Origin: Pseudomonas solani
Lineage (GTDB): Bacteria > Pseudomonadota > Gammaproteobacteria > Pseudomonadales > Pseudomonadaceae
DNA: 64,000 bases
Assembly (NCBI RefSeq): GCF_026072635.1
Contig: NZ_AP023081.1
Span: forward strand, 2,316,501 to 2,380,500
Reading direction: 5' to 3'
Shown here one piece after another: positions 23,813-32,688 of the stretch (positions are counted from its first letter, which is position 1; the number at the start of each line of letters is the position of its first letter). The translations under genes were made by a program, and so were the position numbers. The notes below the pieces were generated by a model, which saw nothing but the letters and a program-made list of their open reading frames with translations, had not been told where the DNA came from and did no database searches.

Positions 23813-24892
23813 ATGATCCGCTTCATCCTTTCGGATGTAGAACACGGCGCCCCTTATCCACGCCTGCCGGCCGATACCGTCATGCGCACGCTGCTCAACC
23901 TGCCGGTGGAGGCGCTGGATTGCGCGGCCGCCGAGCTATTGGAGGAGGACAACTGCAACGCCTTCGCCAAGGCCGCGTGCCGTGCCTTCTATGGGCATCA
24001 CCCGCTGGTGATCCGCCCGGACGACATCTGGTTCTGCATCGCCCAGGGCTTCGCGAACCACATGGCCCTGCATGGCGAGCAGCTGCGGCCCGATCTGGTG
24101 AGCCACCAGGGCAAGAAGAAGCTGACGGTGTTCTGCCCCGACTACCCCTTCACCGACAAAAACCGCTGGGTCGAGCTGTTCGGTGATTTCTCCCGGCAGA
24201 TCGCCGGGGAGATCCCGCAGTTCTCCGACTTCATCTCCACCGCCTTCTCCACCACCGGGCCCATCGAGCAGGCGGCCTTCTCGCTGTGCTGGATGGATGC
24301 CTTCAGTGGATATTTCGACTACGAGATGCTGGCCGGTTGCGGCATCCCCGAAATCGAGCTGCAGGGCAGCGAGGATGACTGGCGCCTGATCATCGAGCGT
24401 TTCATCGCCCTGGAGGGCTATGGTCTGGGCCATTGGGTGGCGAGCCTGAAGCCGGTGCTGGAGGCGATCGCCCGCACTGCGGCCGGCGAGGTGGACCGCG
24501 CCTTCTGGGAGTCCTTCTTCCGCTATCGCAGCGGTTCGGGGCCGTCCGAGCTGACGGGCTGGATCCTCACGCTCTTCCCCTACATCGTCGACACGGCCAC
24601 CGACGCGCTGCGACCGAACCCCTACCTGGGGGATTGGCAGGTGCGCTTCGAGCGGGCTGGCGTGATGGCGCTGAGCGGTGACTGGCTGATGGCGGACCAG
24701 GCCCAGGGGCCGGGCCTGCAGGCCATCCCCAAGAGCCTGGTGAGTGCGGTGCTGCTGATCGACGAGTTCACCACCGGCACGAAGCGCAATGCCCGGTTGG
24801 TGGGCGGCTTGTTCGGCGTGGCCCAGCGCGACGTGGACGGTGCGCTGTACCCGGCGTTCGGCTGGGCGGTGGTGGACGAGCCTTCCAGCTAG
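23813..24892 (+). CDS. DUF4419 domain protein
   Basis: A 359-residue soluble protein without signal peptide or membrane segment. The whole length matches my memory of DUF4419 (HPLVIRPDDIWFCIAQGFANH, LVSHQGKKKLTVFCPDYPF, FSDFISTAFSTTGPIEQAAF, CGIPEIELQGSEDDWRLI). The family is found in fungi and scattered bacteria, and its biochemical role is unknown. It is a single gene between nrdJb and convergent thrB, with a dispersed palindrome upstream. The patchy distribution suggests gain by transfer, although its codon use looks like the host's. Confidence 0.8.
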   Translation: MIRFILSDVEHGAPYPRLPADTVMRTLLNLPVEALDCAAAELLEEDNCNAFAKAACRAFYGHHPLVIRPDDIWFCIAQGFANHMALHGEQLRPDLVSHQGKKKLTVFCPDYPFTDKNRWVELFGDFSRQIAGEIPQFSDFISTAFSTTGPIEQAAFSLCWMDAFSGYFDYEMLAGCGIPEIELQGSEDDWRLIIERFIALEGYGLGHWVASLKPVLEAIARTAAGEVDRAFWESFFRYRSGSGPSELTGWILTLFPYIVDTATDALRPNPYLGDWQVRFERAGVMALSGDWLMADQAQGPGLQAIPKSLVSAVLLIDEFTTGTKRNARLVGGLFGVAQRDVDGALYPAFGWAVVDEPSS

Positions 24893-25839
24893 AGCGCGAA
24901 AGGCAGCGGCAGGTGCACGTTCTGGCGGTGGGCCAGGCGGCGCTGGAACTCGGCGGGGTCGTGGATCAGCACGTCCTGGCCGGCGAAGGCGTTGGCGGCG
25001 ATCAGGCGGGACAGCCAGAAGCGTACGCAGGCGATGCGCAGCAGGGCCGGCCAGAGTTCCGCCTCGGCGGCACTGAAGGGGCGCAGCGCGGCATAGGCAC
25101 CGAGCAGGGCGCGGGCGCGGTGGGCGTCCAGGCGGCCTTCCTCGTCGGAGCACCAGTCGTTCAGGCAGATCGCCAGGTCGTAGAGCATCGGCCCCGAGCA
25201 GGCGTTGTAGAAGTCGATCAGCCCGGCCAGGTGCGGGCCGTCGAACAGCACGTTGTCGCGGAACAGGTCGGCGTGCAGGTTGGCGCGGGGCAGGGCGACG
25301 ATGCGCGGCTTGAGCTCGGCGATTTCCTTCAGGGCGTCACGCAATAAAGGCAGCGCGGCGTCGTCCAGTTGCAGGGCGAGGGACGGCCCTTCGGCGAGCA
25401 TCCAGTCCAGGCCACGGTCGCTCTTGCGCTCGATGGGGTGCGCGCGGGTGGCCAGGTGCAGGCGGGCCAGCAGCGCGCCGACTTCGCTGCAGTGGTGCGC
25501 GTTGGCTTCGCGCACATGCTTGCCGGCGAGCCGGGGCTGCAGCAGGGCGGGCTTCCCGGCCAGCTCGCGCAGGGCCTGGCCGTTGTCGGTACGCAGGGCG
25601 TAGGGCACTGGCAGGCCGGCGTCGTGGAGCACGTCGAGCAGCTCGATGAAGAACGGCAGGTCGTGGCTGGGGCCGCGCTCCACCAGGGTCAGCACGTATT
25701 CACCCTGCTCCAGGCTGACGAAGAAGTTGCTGTTCTCCGAGCCTTCGGCGATGCCCTTGAAGTCCTTGAGCCGCCCCAGCCCGTAAGGGGCCAGGAAGGT
25801 TTCGAGTTCAGGGCGTTCGAGTGGGGTGAAAACGGACAT
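24889..25839 (-). CDS. thrB: Homoserine kinase ThrB (aminoglycoside phosphotransferase-like type)
   Basis: A 316-residue enzyme that phosphorylates homoserine for threonine synthesis. It is the protein-kinase-like form used by Pseudomonas, not the GHMP form of E. coli. ATP-binding EGSENSNFFVSLEQGEYVL, catalytic loop LHADLFRDNVLF and metal-binding LIDFYNACSGPMLYDLAICLNDW are intact. It converges on the DUF4419 gene with a 4-base overlap, and the DUF2782 gene lies upstream, as in PAO1. Confidence 0.92.
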   Translation of the reverse strand: MSVFTPLERPELETFLAPYGLGRLKDFKGIAEGSENSNFFVSLEQGEYVLTLVERGPSHDLPFFIELLDVLHDAGLPVPYALRTDNGQALRELAGKPALLQPRLAGKHVREANAHHCSEVGALLARLHLATRAHPIERKSDRGLDWMLAEGPSLALQLDDAALPLLRDALKEIAELKPRIVALPRANLHADLFRDNVLFDGPHLAGLIDFYNACSGPMLYDLAICLNDWCSDEEGRLDAHRARALLGAYAALRPFSAAEAELWPALLRIACVRFWLSRLIAANAFAGQDVLIHDPAEFQRRLAHRQNVHLPLPFAL

Positions 25840-25871
25840 TGGACTACCTTGTTACGGTCGGCGCAGCAGCC

Positions 25872-26156
25872 TTACCAGCTGAAGATTTCCCACTGCGGGA
25901 TCAGCATGTCCGGGTTGTCCGACCGGATGAAGTTGCTGTCGCCGTCTGCGCGGACCAGGAAATAGGGTTTGCCACCCTTGGGGGTGACCTTGATGGCGTA
26001 CAGGAAGCCGTTGACGCGGTATTCCTGGATGGTCTTGTCGCCGTCCTGGCGGATGGTCACGTCGGGCTCGGCAGAGGGGGTGTCGTCGGCGGCGAATACG
26101 CCGGCCGGTGCGACGACCAGCAGGCTGGCAAGCAACAGGCGGTTGATGGCGCGCAT
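25872..26156 (-). CDS. Small exported DUF2782 protein
   Basis: 94 residues. A signal peptide (MRAINRLLLASLLVVAPAGVFA) is followed by the DUF2782 domain (DGDKTIQEYRVNGFLYAIKV, YFLVRADGDSNFIR, IPQWEIFSW). The start is ATG 26156; earlier codons of the open frame are not signal-like. It lies between thrB and the divergent polA, as in other Pseudomonas. The function is unknown; it is periplasmic or membrane-associated. Confidence 0.85.
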   Translation of the reverse strand: MRAINRLLLASLLVVAPAGVFAADDTPSAEPDVTIRQDGDKTIQEYRVNGFLYAIKVTPKGGKPYFLVRADGDSNFIRSDNPDMLIPQWEIFSW

Positions 26157-26233
26157 GGTGGTAACCTTGTCCCTTATCGTCAATGATCGGGCCATTCTAC
26201 TGCGGGTCCGGCGAATAAAGGTTGAATTCACGC

Positions 26234-28981
26234 ATGAGCCAAGCCCCTCTCGTCCTGGTGGACGGTTCCTCCTACCTGTACCGTGCCTTTCATGCCCTGC
26301 CTCCGCTGACCACCTCCGCCGGCCTGCCGACGGGTGCGGTCAAGGGCGTGCTGAATATGCTCAAGAGCCTGCGCAAGCAGTACCCGGACAGCCCCTTCGC
26401 AGTGGTCTTCGACGCCAAGGGCGGAACCTTCCGCGACGAGATGTTCGCCGAGTACAAGGCCAACCGGCCGTCGATGCCCGACGAGCTGCGGGTGCAGGTC
26501 GAACCGCTGCACGCCACCGTGCGCGCCCTGGGCCTGCCGCTGCTGTGCGTGGAGGGCGTGGAGGCCGACGACGTGATCGGCACCCTGGCCCGGCAGAGCG
26601 CGGCGCTGGGCCGTGCGGTGGTGATCTCCACCGGCGACAAGGACATGGCGCAGTTGGTCGACGGGCACATTACGCTGGTCAACACCATGACCGGTAGCGT
26701 GCTGGACATCGATGGCGTGAAAGAGAAATTCGGCGTCGGTCCTGAGCTGATCATCGACTACCTGGCCCTGATGGGCGACAAGGTCGACAACATCCCGGGC
26801 GTGCCCGGCGTCGGTGAAAAGACCGCCCTGGGCCTGCTGACCGGCGTCGGTGGCGGCCTGGACGTGCTCTACGCCAACCTCGACAAGGTGCCCGAGCTGG
26901 CGATCCGCGGCGCCAAGGGGCTGCCGGCCAAGCTCGAAGAGCACAAGGAGATGGCCTACCTCTCCTACAAGCTGGCGACCATCAAGTGCGACGTCGAGCT
27001 GAACGTCGAGATCGAGGCGCTGCACCCGGGCGAGCCGGACGTGGAGGCCCTGACCGAGCTGTACCGCACCCTGGAATTCAAGACCGGCCTGGATGACCTG
27101 CAGCGCCAGTCCAAGGCCGCCGGCGAGACGCCGCCGCCGCCCGCAGCGCCGGCCGATGCGGTCGAGACCCGCTATGAAACCGTGCTGGAGCAGGCGCAGT
27201 TCGATGCCTGGCTGAAGAAGCTGCAGGACGCGCCGCTGTTCGCCTTCGACACCGAAACCACCAGCCTCGACCCGCAGCAGGCGCAGGTGGTGGGCGTGTC
27301 CTTCGCCGTCAGCCCGCACGAGGCGGCCTATGTACCGCTGGCCCACTCCTATATGGGTGTGCCCGACCAGCTGGACCGCGACGCCGTGCTCAAGGCCCTC
27401 AAGCCGCTGCTGGAAGACCCGGCCAAGGGCAAGATCGGCCAGCATGCCAAGTACGACATGAACGTATTGGCCAACGCCTCGACGCCCATCCTCATGCAGG
27501 GCATCGCGTTCGACACCATGCTCGAATCCTATGTGCTGGATTCCACCGCTACCCGCCACGACATGGACAGCCTGGCGCTGAAGTACCTCGGCCAGAGCAC
27601 CATCCGCTTCGAGGACATCGCCGGCAAGGGCGCCAAGCAGCTGACCTTCGACCAGATCGCCATCGAGCAGGCCGGCCCCTACGCCGCCGAGGATGCCGAC
27701 GTCACCCTGCGGCTGCACCAGGCGCTGTGGCAGAAGCTGGAAGCCGTGCCTTCGCTGGCTTCGGTGTTCTGCGATATCGAGATGCCGCTGGTGCCGGTGC
27801 TGGCACGCATCGAGCGCAACGGCGCCTATGTGGACGCCAAGCTGCTCGGTCAGCAGAGCATCGAGCTGGGTGCGCGCATGGTGGAGCTGGAGCGCCAGGC
27901 CTATGAGCTGGCCGGCCAGGAGTTCAACCTCGGTTCGCCCAAGCAGCTCGGCGCCATCCTCTACGAGAAGCTGGGTCTGCCGGTGCTGTCCAAGACCGCC
28001 ACCGGCCAGCCGTCCACCGCCGAGAACGTGCTGGCGGAGCTGGCCGAGCAGGACTTCGAGCTGCCCAAGGTGATCATGCAGTACCGCACCGTGAGCAAGC
28101 TCAAGAGCACCTACACCGACAAGCTGCCGGAGCAGATCAACCCGCGCACCGGGCGCATCCACACCTCCTATCATCAGGCGGTGGCGGCCACCGGGCGGTT
28201 GTCCTCCACCGACCCGAACCTGCAGAACATCCCGATCCGCACCGCCGAGGGCCGGCGTATACGCCAGGCCTTCGTCGCGCCCAAGGGCTACAAGCTGCTG
28301 GCGGCGGACTACTCGCAGATCGAGCTGCGCATCATGGCCCACCTGGCCAAGGACGAAGGGCTGCTGGATGCCTTCCGCCACGATCGCGACGTGCACCGGG
28401 CGACGGCGGCGGAAGTCTTCGGCGTCGAGCTGGAGCAGGTCAGCAACGACCAGCGCCGCAGCGCCAAGGCGATCAACTTCGGCCTGATCTACGGCATGAG
28501 CGCCTTCGGCCTGGCCAAGCAGATCGGCGTCGATCGCAAGCAATCCCAGGCCTACATCGACCGCTACTTCGCCCGCTACCCCGGCGTGCTCGCCTACATG
28601 GAACGCACCCGCGAGCAGGCGGCCCAGCAGGGCTTCGTCGAGACGCTGTTCGGCCGTCGCCTGTACCTGCCGGAGATCAACTCGAAGAACCAGGCCATGC
28701 GCAAGGGCGCCGAACGCACCGCGATCAACGCGCCGATGCAGGGCACCGCGGCCGACATCATGAAGCGCGCCATGGTGGCTGTGGATAACTGGCTGACGGA
28801 ATCCGCCATCGATGCGCGGGTCATCCTCCAGGTCCACGACGAACTGGTACTGGAAGTGCGCGAGGACCTGGTGGACCAGGTGCGCGACGCCATCCGCCCG
28901 CTGATGAGCGGTGCGGCGCAGCTGGATGTACCGCTGCTGGTGGAAGTGGGCGTGGGCGACAACTGGGACGAGGCGCACTGA
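26234..28981 (+). CDS. polA: DNA polymerase I
   Basis: A 915-residue enzyme with three domains. The 5'-3' exonuclease (residues 1-290; STGDKDMAQLV, GDKVDNIPGVPGVGEKTA) comes first, then a 3'-5' proofreading domain with its acidic residues present (D339 and E341 in FDTETTSLD), then the polymerase (motif A DYSQIELR with D692, motif B RRSAKAINFGLIYG, motif C QVHDELV with D869). The start is ATG 26234. It fills Okazaki and repair gaps. The sRNA gene ersA follows. Confidence 0.96.
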   Translation: MSQAPLVLVDGSSYLYRAFHALPPLTTSAGLPTGAVKGVLNMLKSLRKQYPDSPFAVVFDAKGGTFRDEMFAEYKANRPSMPDELRVQVEPLHATVRALGLPLLCVEGVEADDVIGTLARQSAALGRAVVISTGDKDMAQLVDGHITLVNTMTGSVLDIDGVKEKFGVGPELIIDYLALMGDKVDNIPGVPGVGEKTALGLLTGVGGGLDVLYANLDKVPELAIRGAKGLPAKLEEHKEMAYLSYKLATIKCDVELNVEIEALHPGEPDVEALTELYRTLEFKTGLDDLQRQSKAAGETPPPPAAPADAVETRYETVLEQAQFDAWLKKLQDAPLFAFDTETTSLDPQQAQVVGVSFAVSPHEAAYVPLAHSYMGVPDQLDRDAVLKALKPLLEDPAKGKIGQHAKYDMNVLANASTPILMQGIAFDTMLESYVLDSTATRHDMDSLALKYLGQSTIRFEDIAGKGAKQLTFDQIAIEQAGPYAAEDADVTLRLHQALWQKLEAVPSLASVFCDIEMPLVPVLARIERNGAYVDAKLLGQQSIELGARMVELERQAYELAGQEFNLGSPKQLGAILYEKLGLPVLSKTATGQPSTAENVLAELAEQDFELPKVIMQYRTVSKLKSTYTDKLPEQINPRTGRIHTSYHQAVAATGRLSSTDPNLQNIPIRTAEGRRIRQAFVAPKGYKLLAADYSQIELRIMAHLAKDEGLLDAFRHDRDVHRATAAEVFGVELEQVSNDQRRSAKAINFGLIYGMSAFGLAKQIGVDRKQSQAYIDRYFARYPGVLAYMERTREQAAQQGFVETLFGRRLYLPEINSKNQAMRKGAERTAINAPMQGTAADIMKRAMVAVDNWLTESAIDARVILQVHDELVLEVREDLVDQVRDAIRPLMSGAAQLDVPLLVEVGVGDNWDEAH

Positions 28982-29004
28982 GCCGGCGCCATTCCTGGCA
29001 TAGA

Positions 29005-29027
29005 CCTCCTGCGCATAAAGCAGGAGG
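29005..29027 (+). terminator. Hairpin after polA
   Basis: CCTCCTGC and GCAGGAGG make a perfect 8-bp stem with a 7-base loop, 23 bases after the polA stop. A T-rich stretch is absent, so its strength is uncertain. Confidence 0.55.
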
Positions 29028-29059
29028 CTCTAATAACGAACGGTTTTCAGCGGGGCGGT

Positions 29060-29087
29060 GAACTTTATACCTGGGCACAGGGTCAGA
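29060..29087 (+). promoter_or_regulatory. AlgU (sigma-22) promoter of ersA
   Basis: GAACTT (29060-29065), a 17-base spacer, then TCAGA (29083-29087). This matches the envelope-stress sigma consensus GAACTT-N16/17-TCtgA. P. aeruginosa ersA is known to depend on this sigma factor. Confidence 0.85.
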
Positions 29088-29092
29088 GGATG

Positions 29093-29223
29093 GGAATGGC
29101 TGGTGAAGCCTTCGATGCTCCTTTTGCTGTGTTTAGTGTTGGCAGATATCTGAACCCCGCCCTAGCGGTTCAGACTTGAACCCCGAACTTCCCCCTCCCC
29201 ATACGAAGCTCGGGGTTTTTTTT
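29093..29223 (+). ncRNA. ersA: Small regulatory RNA ErsA
   Basis: An RNA of about 131 bases expected between the AlgU promoter and a strong terminator, in the polA-engB gap where P. aeruginosa carries ErsA (132 bases by published description, the positional counterpart of Spot 42). The 3' part contains an unpaired CCCCCTCCCC loop, the type of C-rich seed ErsA uses to pair with targets such as algC and oprD mRNA. The 5' end is inferred from promoter spacing. No open frame with a ribosome site lies here. Confidence 0.85.
29181..29223 (+). terminator. Terminator of ersA
   Basis: CCCCGA / TCGGGG stem, extended by CTTC/GAAG after one mismatch, with the C-rich loop between and eight Ts after it. 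It ends ten bases before the engB stop on the other strand. Confidence 0.88.
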
Positions 29224-29232
29224 GCCTGCGAT

Positions 29233-29880
29233 TCAGGCCTCCGGCTCGACCTGCTCGAATTCCTCGCCCAGTTGCAGCCAGTTGGCCAGCACCGCTTGCG
29301 CTTCCTCGATGCCCTGGCGCTTGGGTGCCGAGAACAGCTGGATGGTCACGCCCTCGCCCCAACCCTTGCGTATGTCCTGCTGAACCTTCAGCAGCGCGTT
29401 CTTCGCGGCGCCGAAGGCCAGCTTGTCGGCCTTGGTCAGGAGGATGTGCATGGGCATGTTGCCGGCGCTGGACCAGTCGAGCATCAGCCGGTCGAAGTCG
29501 GTCAGCGGATGGCGGATGTCCATCATCAGGATCAGCCCGGCCAGGCTTTCGCGGCTGCTCAGGTAGGCTTCCAGGTGGCGCTGCCAGTGCTGCTTGAGCG
29601 GGATCGGCACCTTGGCGTAGCCATAGCCGGGCAGGTCCACCAGGCGACGCTGGTCGTCCAGGGAGAAGAAGTTGAGCAGCTGGGTGCGCCCTGGGGTCTT
29701 CGAGGTGCGTGCCAGGCTGGCGTGGGTGAGGGTATTCAGCGCGCTGGACTTGCCGGCGTTGGAACGCCCGGCGAACGCCACTTCCAGACCTTCGTCGGGA
29801 GGGCACTGATCCACCTTGGCGGCACTGATGAGAAAGCGGGCCTGTTGGCACAGACCGATGATCGGGTTCTTGAATGACAT
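29233..29880 (-). CDS. engB: Ribosome biogenesis GTPase EngB (YihA/YsxC)
   Basis: A 215-residue essential GTPase acting in 50S subunit assembly. The G motifs are present in order: G1 GRSNAGKSS, G2 TPGRT, G3 DLPGYG, G4 TKAD, and G5 near QLFSAPK. The length is normal. It faces polA/ersA and diverges from the cytochrome genes. Confidence 0.95.
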   Translation of the reverse strand: MSFKNPIIGLCQQARFLISAAKVDQCPPDEGLEVAFAGRSNAGKSSALNTLTHASLARTSKTPGRTQLLNFFSLDDQRRLVDLPGYGYAKVPIPLKQHWQRHLEAYLSSRESLAGLILMMDIRHPLTDFDRLMLDWSSAGNMPMHILLTKADKLAFGAAKNALLKVQQDIRKGWGEGVTIQLFSAPKRQGIEEAQAVLANWLQLGEEFEQVEPEA

Positions 29881-30055
29881 GAGGTGTCCACGGGTGCGAC
29901 GCGGTGTCGCAGGGGGCTGTTTCGTTTCCGTTTGAGCATCGCCAGTATATAATGCCGCAGATTTAGTGTGCGCTTTATCCCCCAGGGTTCAGTGTTCACG
30001 GGACTGACCGTTGCGCGACAGAACGCATGGCAGGGCCCCTCTGATGAGGTTGATC

Positions 30056-30346
30056 ATGAAGAAAGTGCTACTCGTCGCAAGCCTTGCGGCGCTGGCCTTT
30101 GGCGCGCAGGCTGCCCAGGATCCGGAAGCGGTTTACAACCGGACCTGCAGTGCCTGCCACAACGGTCAACTGCCTATGGCGCCGAAAAAAGGCGACAAGG
30201 CCGCCTGGGAGCCGCGTCTGGCCAAGGGCAACGATGCTCTGGTCAAGAGCGTCACCAATGGTTTGAACGCCATGCCTCCCCGAGGCTTGTGCATGGACTG
30301 CAGTGCCGAGGACTACCAAGCGGTCATCCAGTGGATGAGCCAATAA
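30056..30346 (+). CDS. Monoheme cytochrome c (c5-type)
   Basis: 96 residues. A signal peptide (MKKVLLVASLAALAFGAQA) and one heme site CSACH are present, plus a likely Met ligand in the later MPP segment and an extra cysteine pair (GLCMDC) typical of cytochrome c5. The start is ATG 30056 with GAGG six bases upstream. It is a periplasmic electron carrier. A diheme cytochrome follows 53 bases later, probably in one transcript. Confidence 0.88.
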   Translation: MKKVLLVASLAALAFGAQAAQDPEAVYNRTCSACHNGQLPMAPKKGDKAAWEPRLAKGNDALVKSVTNGLNAMPPRGLCMDCSAEDYQAVIQWMSQ

Positions 30347-30399
30347 TCAAGGTAGCCCGGCGCTAACTCTTTCACCCTTAGCCGTAATTGGATTAGCTG

Positions 30400-31005
30400 A
30401 TGAACAAAGTACTCGTGAGTCTGCTGTTGACCCTGGGCATCACCGGTCTGGCCCACGCCGCTGGCGACGCCAAAGCCGGTCAGGCGAAAGCTGCCGTATG
30501 TGGTGCCTGCCATGGCCCGGACGGCAACAGCGCTGCCCCCAACTTCCCGAAACTGGCTGGCCAGGGCGAGCGCTATCTGCTCAAGCAGATGCACGACATC
30601 AAGTCCGGCAACCGCCAGGTCCTGGAAATGACCGGCCTGCTGACCAACCTGAGCGATCAGGACCTGGCCGACATCGCCGCCTACTTCGCCAGCCAGTCCG
30701 GCAGTGTCGGCGCCGCCGATCCCAAGCTGGTCGCGCGCGGTGAAGCCCTGTTCCGTGGCGGCAAACTGGAAGAAGGCATGCCTTCCTGCACCGGTTGCCA
30801 CTCCCCGAACGGCGCCGGCAACGCCGCTGCCGGCTTCCCGCACCTGGGTGGCCAGCATGCCCAGTACGTGGCCAAGCAGCTGACCGACTTCCGCGAAGGC
30901 AACCGCACCAACGATGGCGACAACATGATCATGCGCGCCATCGCCGCGAAGCTGAGCAACAAGGACATCGAAGCCGTCTCCAGCTACATTCAGGGCCTGC
31001 ACTAA
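30400..31005 (+). CDS. cc4: Diheme cytochrome c4
   Basis: 201 residues with a signal peptide (MNKVLVSLLLTLGITGLAHA) and two similar halves, each with a CxxCH heme site (CGACH, CTGCH) and a downstream Met ligand. The size and two-domain repeat are those of cytochrome c4, a membrane-associated electron donor to cbb3-type and other oxidases. It comes after the c5-type gene and before a strong terminator, as in PAO1. Confidence 0.94.
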   Translation: MNKVLVSLLLTLGITGLAHAAGDAKAGQAKAAVCGACHGPDGNSAAPNFPKLAGQGERYLLKQMHDIKSGNRQVLEMTGLLTNLSDQDLADIAAYFASQSGSVGAADPKLVARGEALFRGGKLEEGMPSCTGCHSPNGAGNAAAGFPHLGGQHAQYVAKQLTDFREGNRTNDGDNMIMRAIAAKLSNKDIEAVSSYIQGLH

Positions 31006-31034
31006 GTCCGGCCCAGCGGTAGAAAACGGTAAAT

Positions 31035-31061
31035 AAAAGGGTGGCCATGGCCACCCTTTTT
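31035..31061 (+). terminator. Rho-independent terminator after cytochrome c4
   Basis: A perfect 12-bp stem AAAAGGGTGGCC / GGCCACCCTTTT with a 2-base centre, followed by T. Confidence 0.9.
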
Positions 31062-31087
31062 CATTGGCGCCCCCGCTACAATTGCCG

Positions 31088-31114
31088 GAACCCGACGCAA
31101 CGCGATCGGTCGAA
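31088..31114 (+). promoter_or_regulatory. Weak AlgU-like promoter before dsbA
   Basis: GAACCC, a 16-base spacer, then TCGAA. It keeps only the core of the GAACTT / TCtgA consensus. P. aeruginosa dsbA has been reported as AlgU-dependent, which is why the site is listed. Confidence 0.3.
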
Positions 31115-31158
31115 GCAAGGCCCGCCGCAGAACCATATGACCCGCTTAGGAGTTGAGC

Positions 31159-31788
31159 ATGCGTAACCTGATTCTTTCCGCCGTTCTTGCCAGTGCGAGC
31201 CTTTTCGGCATGACCGCACAGGCCGAGGATATCCAGGCCGGCAAACAGTACGTCGAACTGAGCAGCCCGGTCCCGATTTCCAAGCCCGGCAAGATCGAGG
31301 TGGTGGAACTGTTCTGGTACGGCTGCCCTCACTGCTACCAATTCGAACCCACCCTGAACGCCTGGACCGAGAAGCTGCCGGAGGACGTCAACTTCGTACG
31401 CATCCCCGCCATGTTCGGTGGCGTGTGGAACGTCCACGGCCAACTGTTCATTACCCTGGAAAGCATGGGCGTCGAGCACGCCGTGCACAAAGCCGTGTTC
31501 GAAGCCATCCATAAGGAAGGCAAGAAGCTCTCCACCCCCGACGAGATGGCCGAGTTCCTCGCTGGCCAGGGCGTCGACAAGGCGGCCTTCATCAAGGCCT
31601 ACAACTCCTTCGGCGTGAAGAGCCAGATGGAGAAGGCCAAGAAGCTCGCCATGGCGTACCAGATCTCCGGCGTACCGACCCTGATCGTCAACGGCAAGTA
31701 CCGCTTCGACATCGGCTCCTCGGGCGGTCTCGAGCAGGCCACCCAGGTCGCCGACTTCCTCATCGCCAAGGAGCGCGCCGCGAAGTAA
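31159..31788 (+). CDS. dsbA: Thiol:disulfide interchange protein DsbA
   Basis: A 209-residue periplasmic oxidase that introduces disulfides into exported proteins. It has a signal peptide (MRNLILSAVLASASLFGMTAQA), active site CPHC in LFWYGCPHCYQFEP, and the cis-Pro loop SGVPTLIVNGKY. The start is ATG 31159, six bases after AGGAG; an in-frame TTG at 31153 is less likely. It follows the cytochrome genes as in PAO1. Confidence 0.95.
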   Translation: MRNLILSAVLASASLFGMTAQAEDIQAGKQYVELSSPVPISKPGKIEVVELFWYGCPHCYQFEPTLNAWTEKLPEDVNFVRIPAMFGGVWNVHGQLFITLESMGVEHAVHKAVFEAIHKEGKKLSTPDEMAEFLAGQGVDKAAFIKAYNSFGVKSQMEKAKKLAMAYQISGVPTLIVNGKYRFDIGSSGGLEQATQVADFLIAKERAAK

Positions 31789-31809
31789 GCGGCGCCCGGC
31801 AGAGCGAAG

Positions 31810-32688
31810 ATGCTGCGCCGCTGGAGCAATGACAGAACCGCTGGCCTGCGGGCTCCGCAGGTCAATCCTCATTGTGGCTCCAGCGGCCTCCCAAAGGATG
31901 GCCGCCTTCGGCTGCTCAGCTTCAACATCCAGGTCGGCATCAGCACCGGCCGTTACCGCCACTACCTGACCCGCAGCTGGCAGCACCTGCTGCCCCACGC
32001 CGGCCGCGCCAGCAACCTGCAGCGCATCGGTGCCCTGCTCGGCGATTTCGACCTCGTGGCCCTGCAGGAAGTCGACGGTGGCAGCCTGCGTTCCGGCTAC
32101 GTCAACCAGGTCGAGCACCTCGCCCACCTGGCCGATTTCCCTTTCTGGTACCAACAGCTCAACCGCAACCTCGGGCGCATCGCCCAGCACAGCAACGGCT
32201 TGCTCAGCCGCCTGCAGCCGACCCAGCTGGAAGACCACCCCCTGCCCGGCCCGCCCGGGCGCGGCGCCATCCTCATGCGCTTCGGCGAGGGCGAGGACGC
32301 ACTGGTGGTGGTGATGATGCACCTGGCCCTGGGCACCAAGGCCCGCTCCCGCCAGCTCGCCTACATCCGCGAGCTCATCGGCGGCTACCGCCACCAGGTG
32401 CTGATGGGCGACATGAACACCCACGCCAACGACCTGCTGCAGAACTCGCCCCTGCGTGACCTCGGGCTGCTCGCGCCACAGGTCGAGGCCACTTTCCCGA
32501 GCTGGCGCCCGCAGCGCTGCCTCGACCACATCCTGCTCAGCCCCAGCTTGACCCTGGAGCGCGTGCAGGTGCTCAGCCAACCCATCTCCGACCACCTGCC
32601 AGTGGCGGTGGACATCCGCCTGCCCACGTCCCTTACCGGGGATGCGTTGCCGGCCCTGGTGGACACTCCCGACGGATCACCTTCATGA
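31810..32688 (+). CDS. Endonuclease/exonuclease/phosphatase (EEP) family protein
   Basis: A 292-residue EEP-fold enzyme. The family's acid-base residues are visible in order: LSFNIQVG, VALQEVDGG, MMHLALG, LMGDMNTH, and the final SDHLPV. No signal peptide or membrane segment is seen. Members cut phosphodiesters in DNA, RNA, lipids or sugar phosphates; the substrate here is unknown. The stop overlaps the start of the diguanylate cyclase gene (ATGA at 32685), so the two are coupled, as for PA5488-PA5487. Confidence 0.85.
   Translation: MLRRWSNDRTAGLRAPQVNPHCGSSGLPKDGRLRLLSFNIQVGISTGRYRHYLTRSWQHLLPHAGRASNLQRIGALLGDFDLVALQEVDGGSLRSGYVNQVEHLAHLADFPFWYQQLNRNLGRIAQHSNGLLSRLQPTQLEDHPLPGPPGRGAILMRFGEGEDALVVVMMHLALGTKARSRQLAYIRELIGGYRHQVLMGDMNTHANDLLQNSPLRDLGLLAPQVEATFPSWRPQRCLDHILLSPSLTLERVQVLSQPISDHLPVAVDIRLPTSLTGDALPALVDTPDGSPS

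Noticed and set aside
26228..28978. A 916-codon minus-strand open frame opposite polA
   Set aside because: Mirror of the polA codon pattern; no motif, start site or ribosome site.
31088..31114. Firm AlgU promoter for dsbA
   Set aside because: Only the core bases match. Kept as a low-confidence site because published work links dsbA to AlgU.
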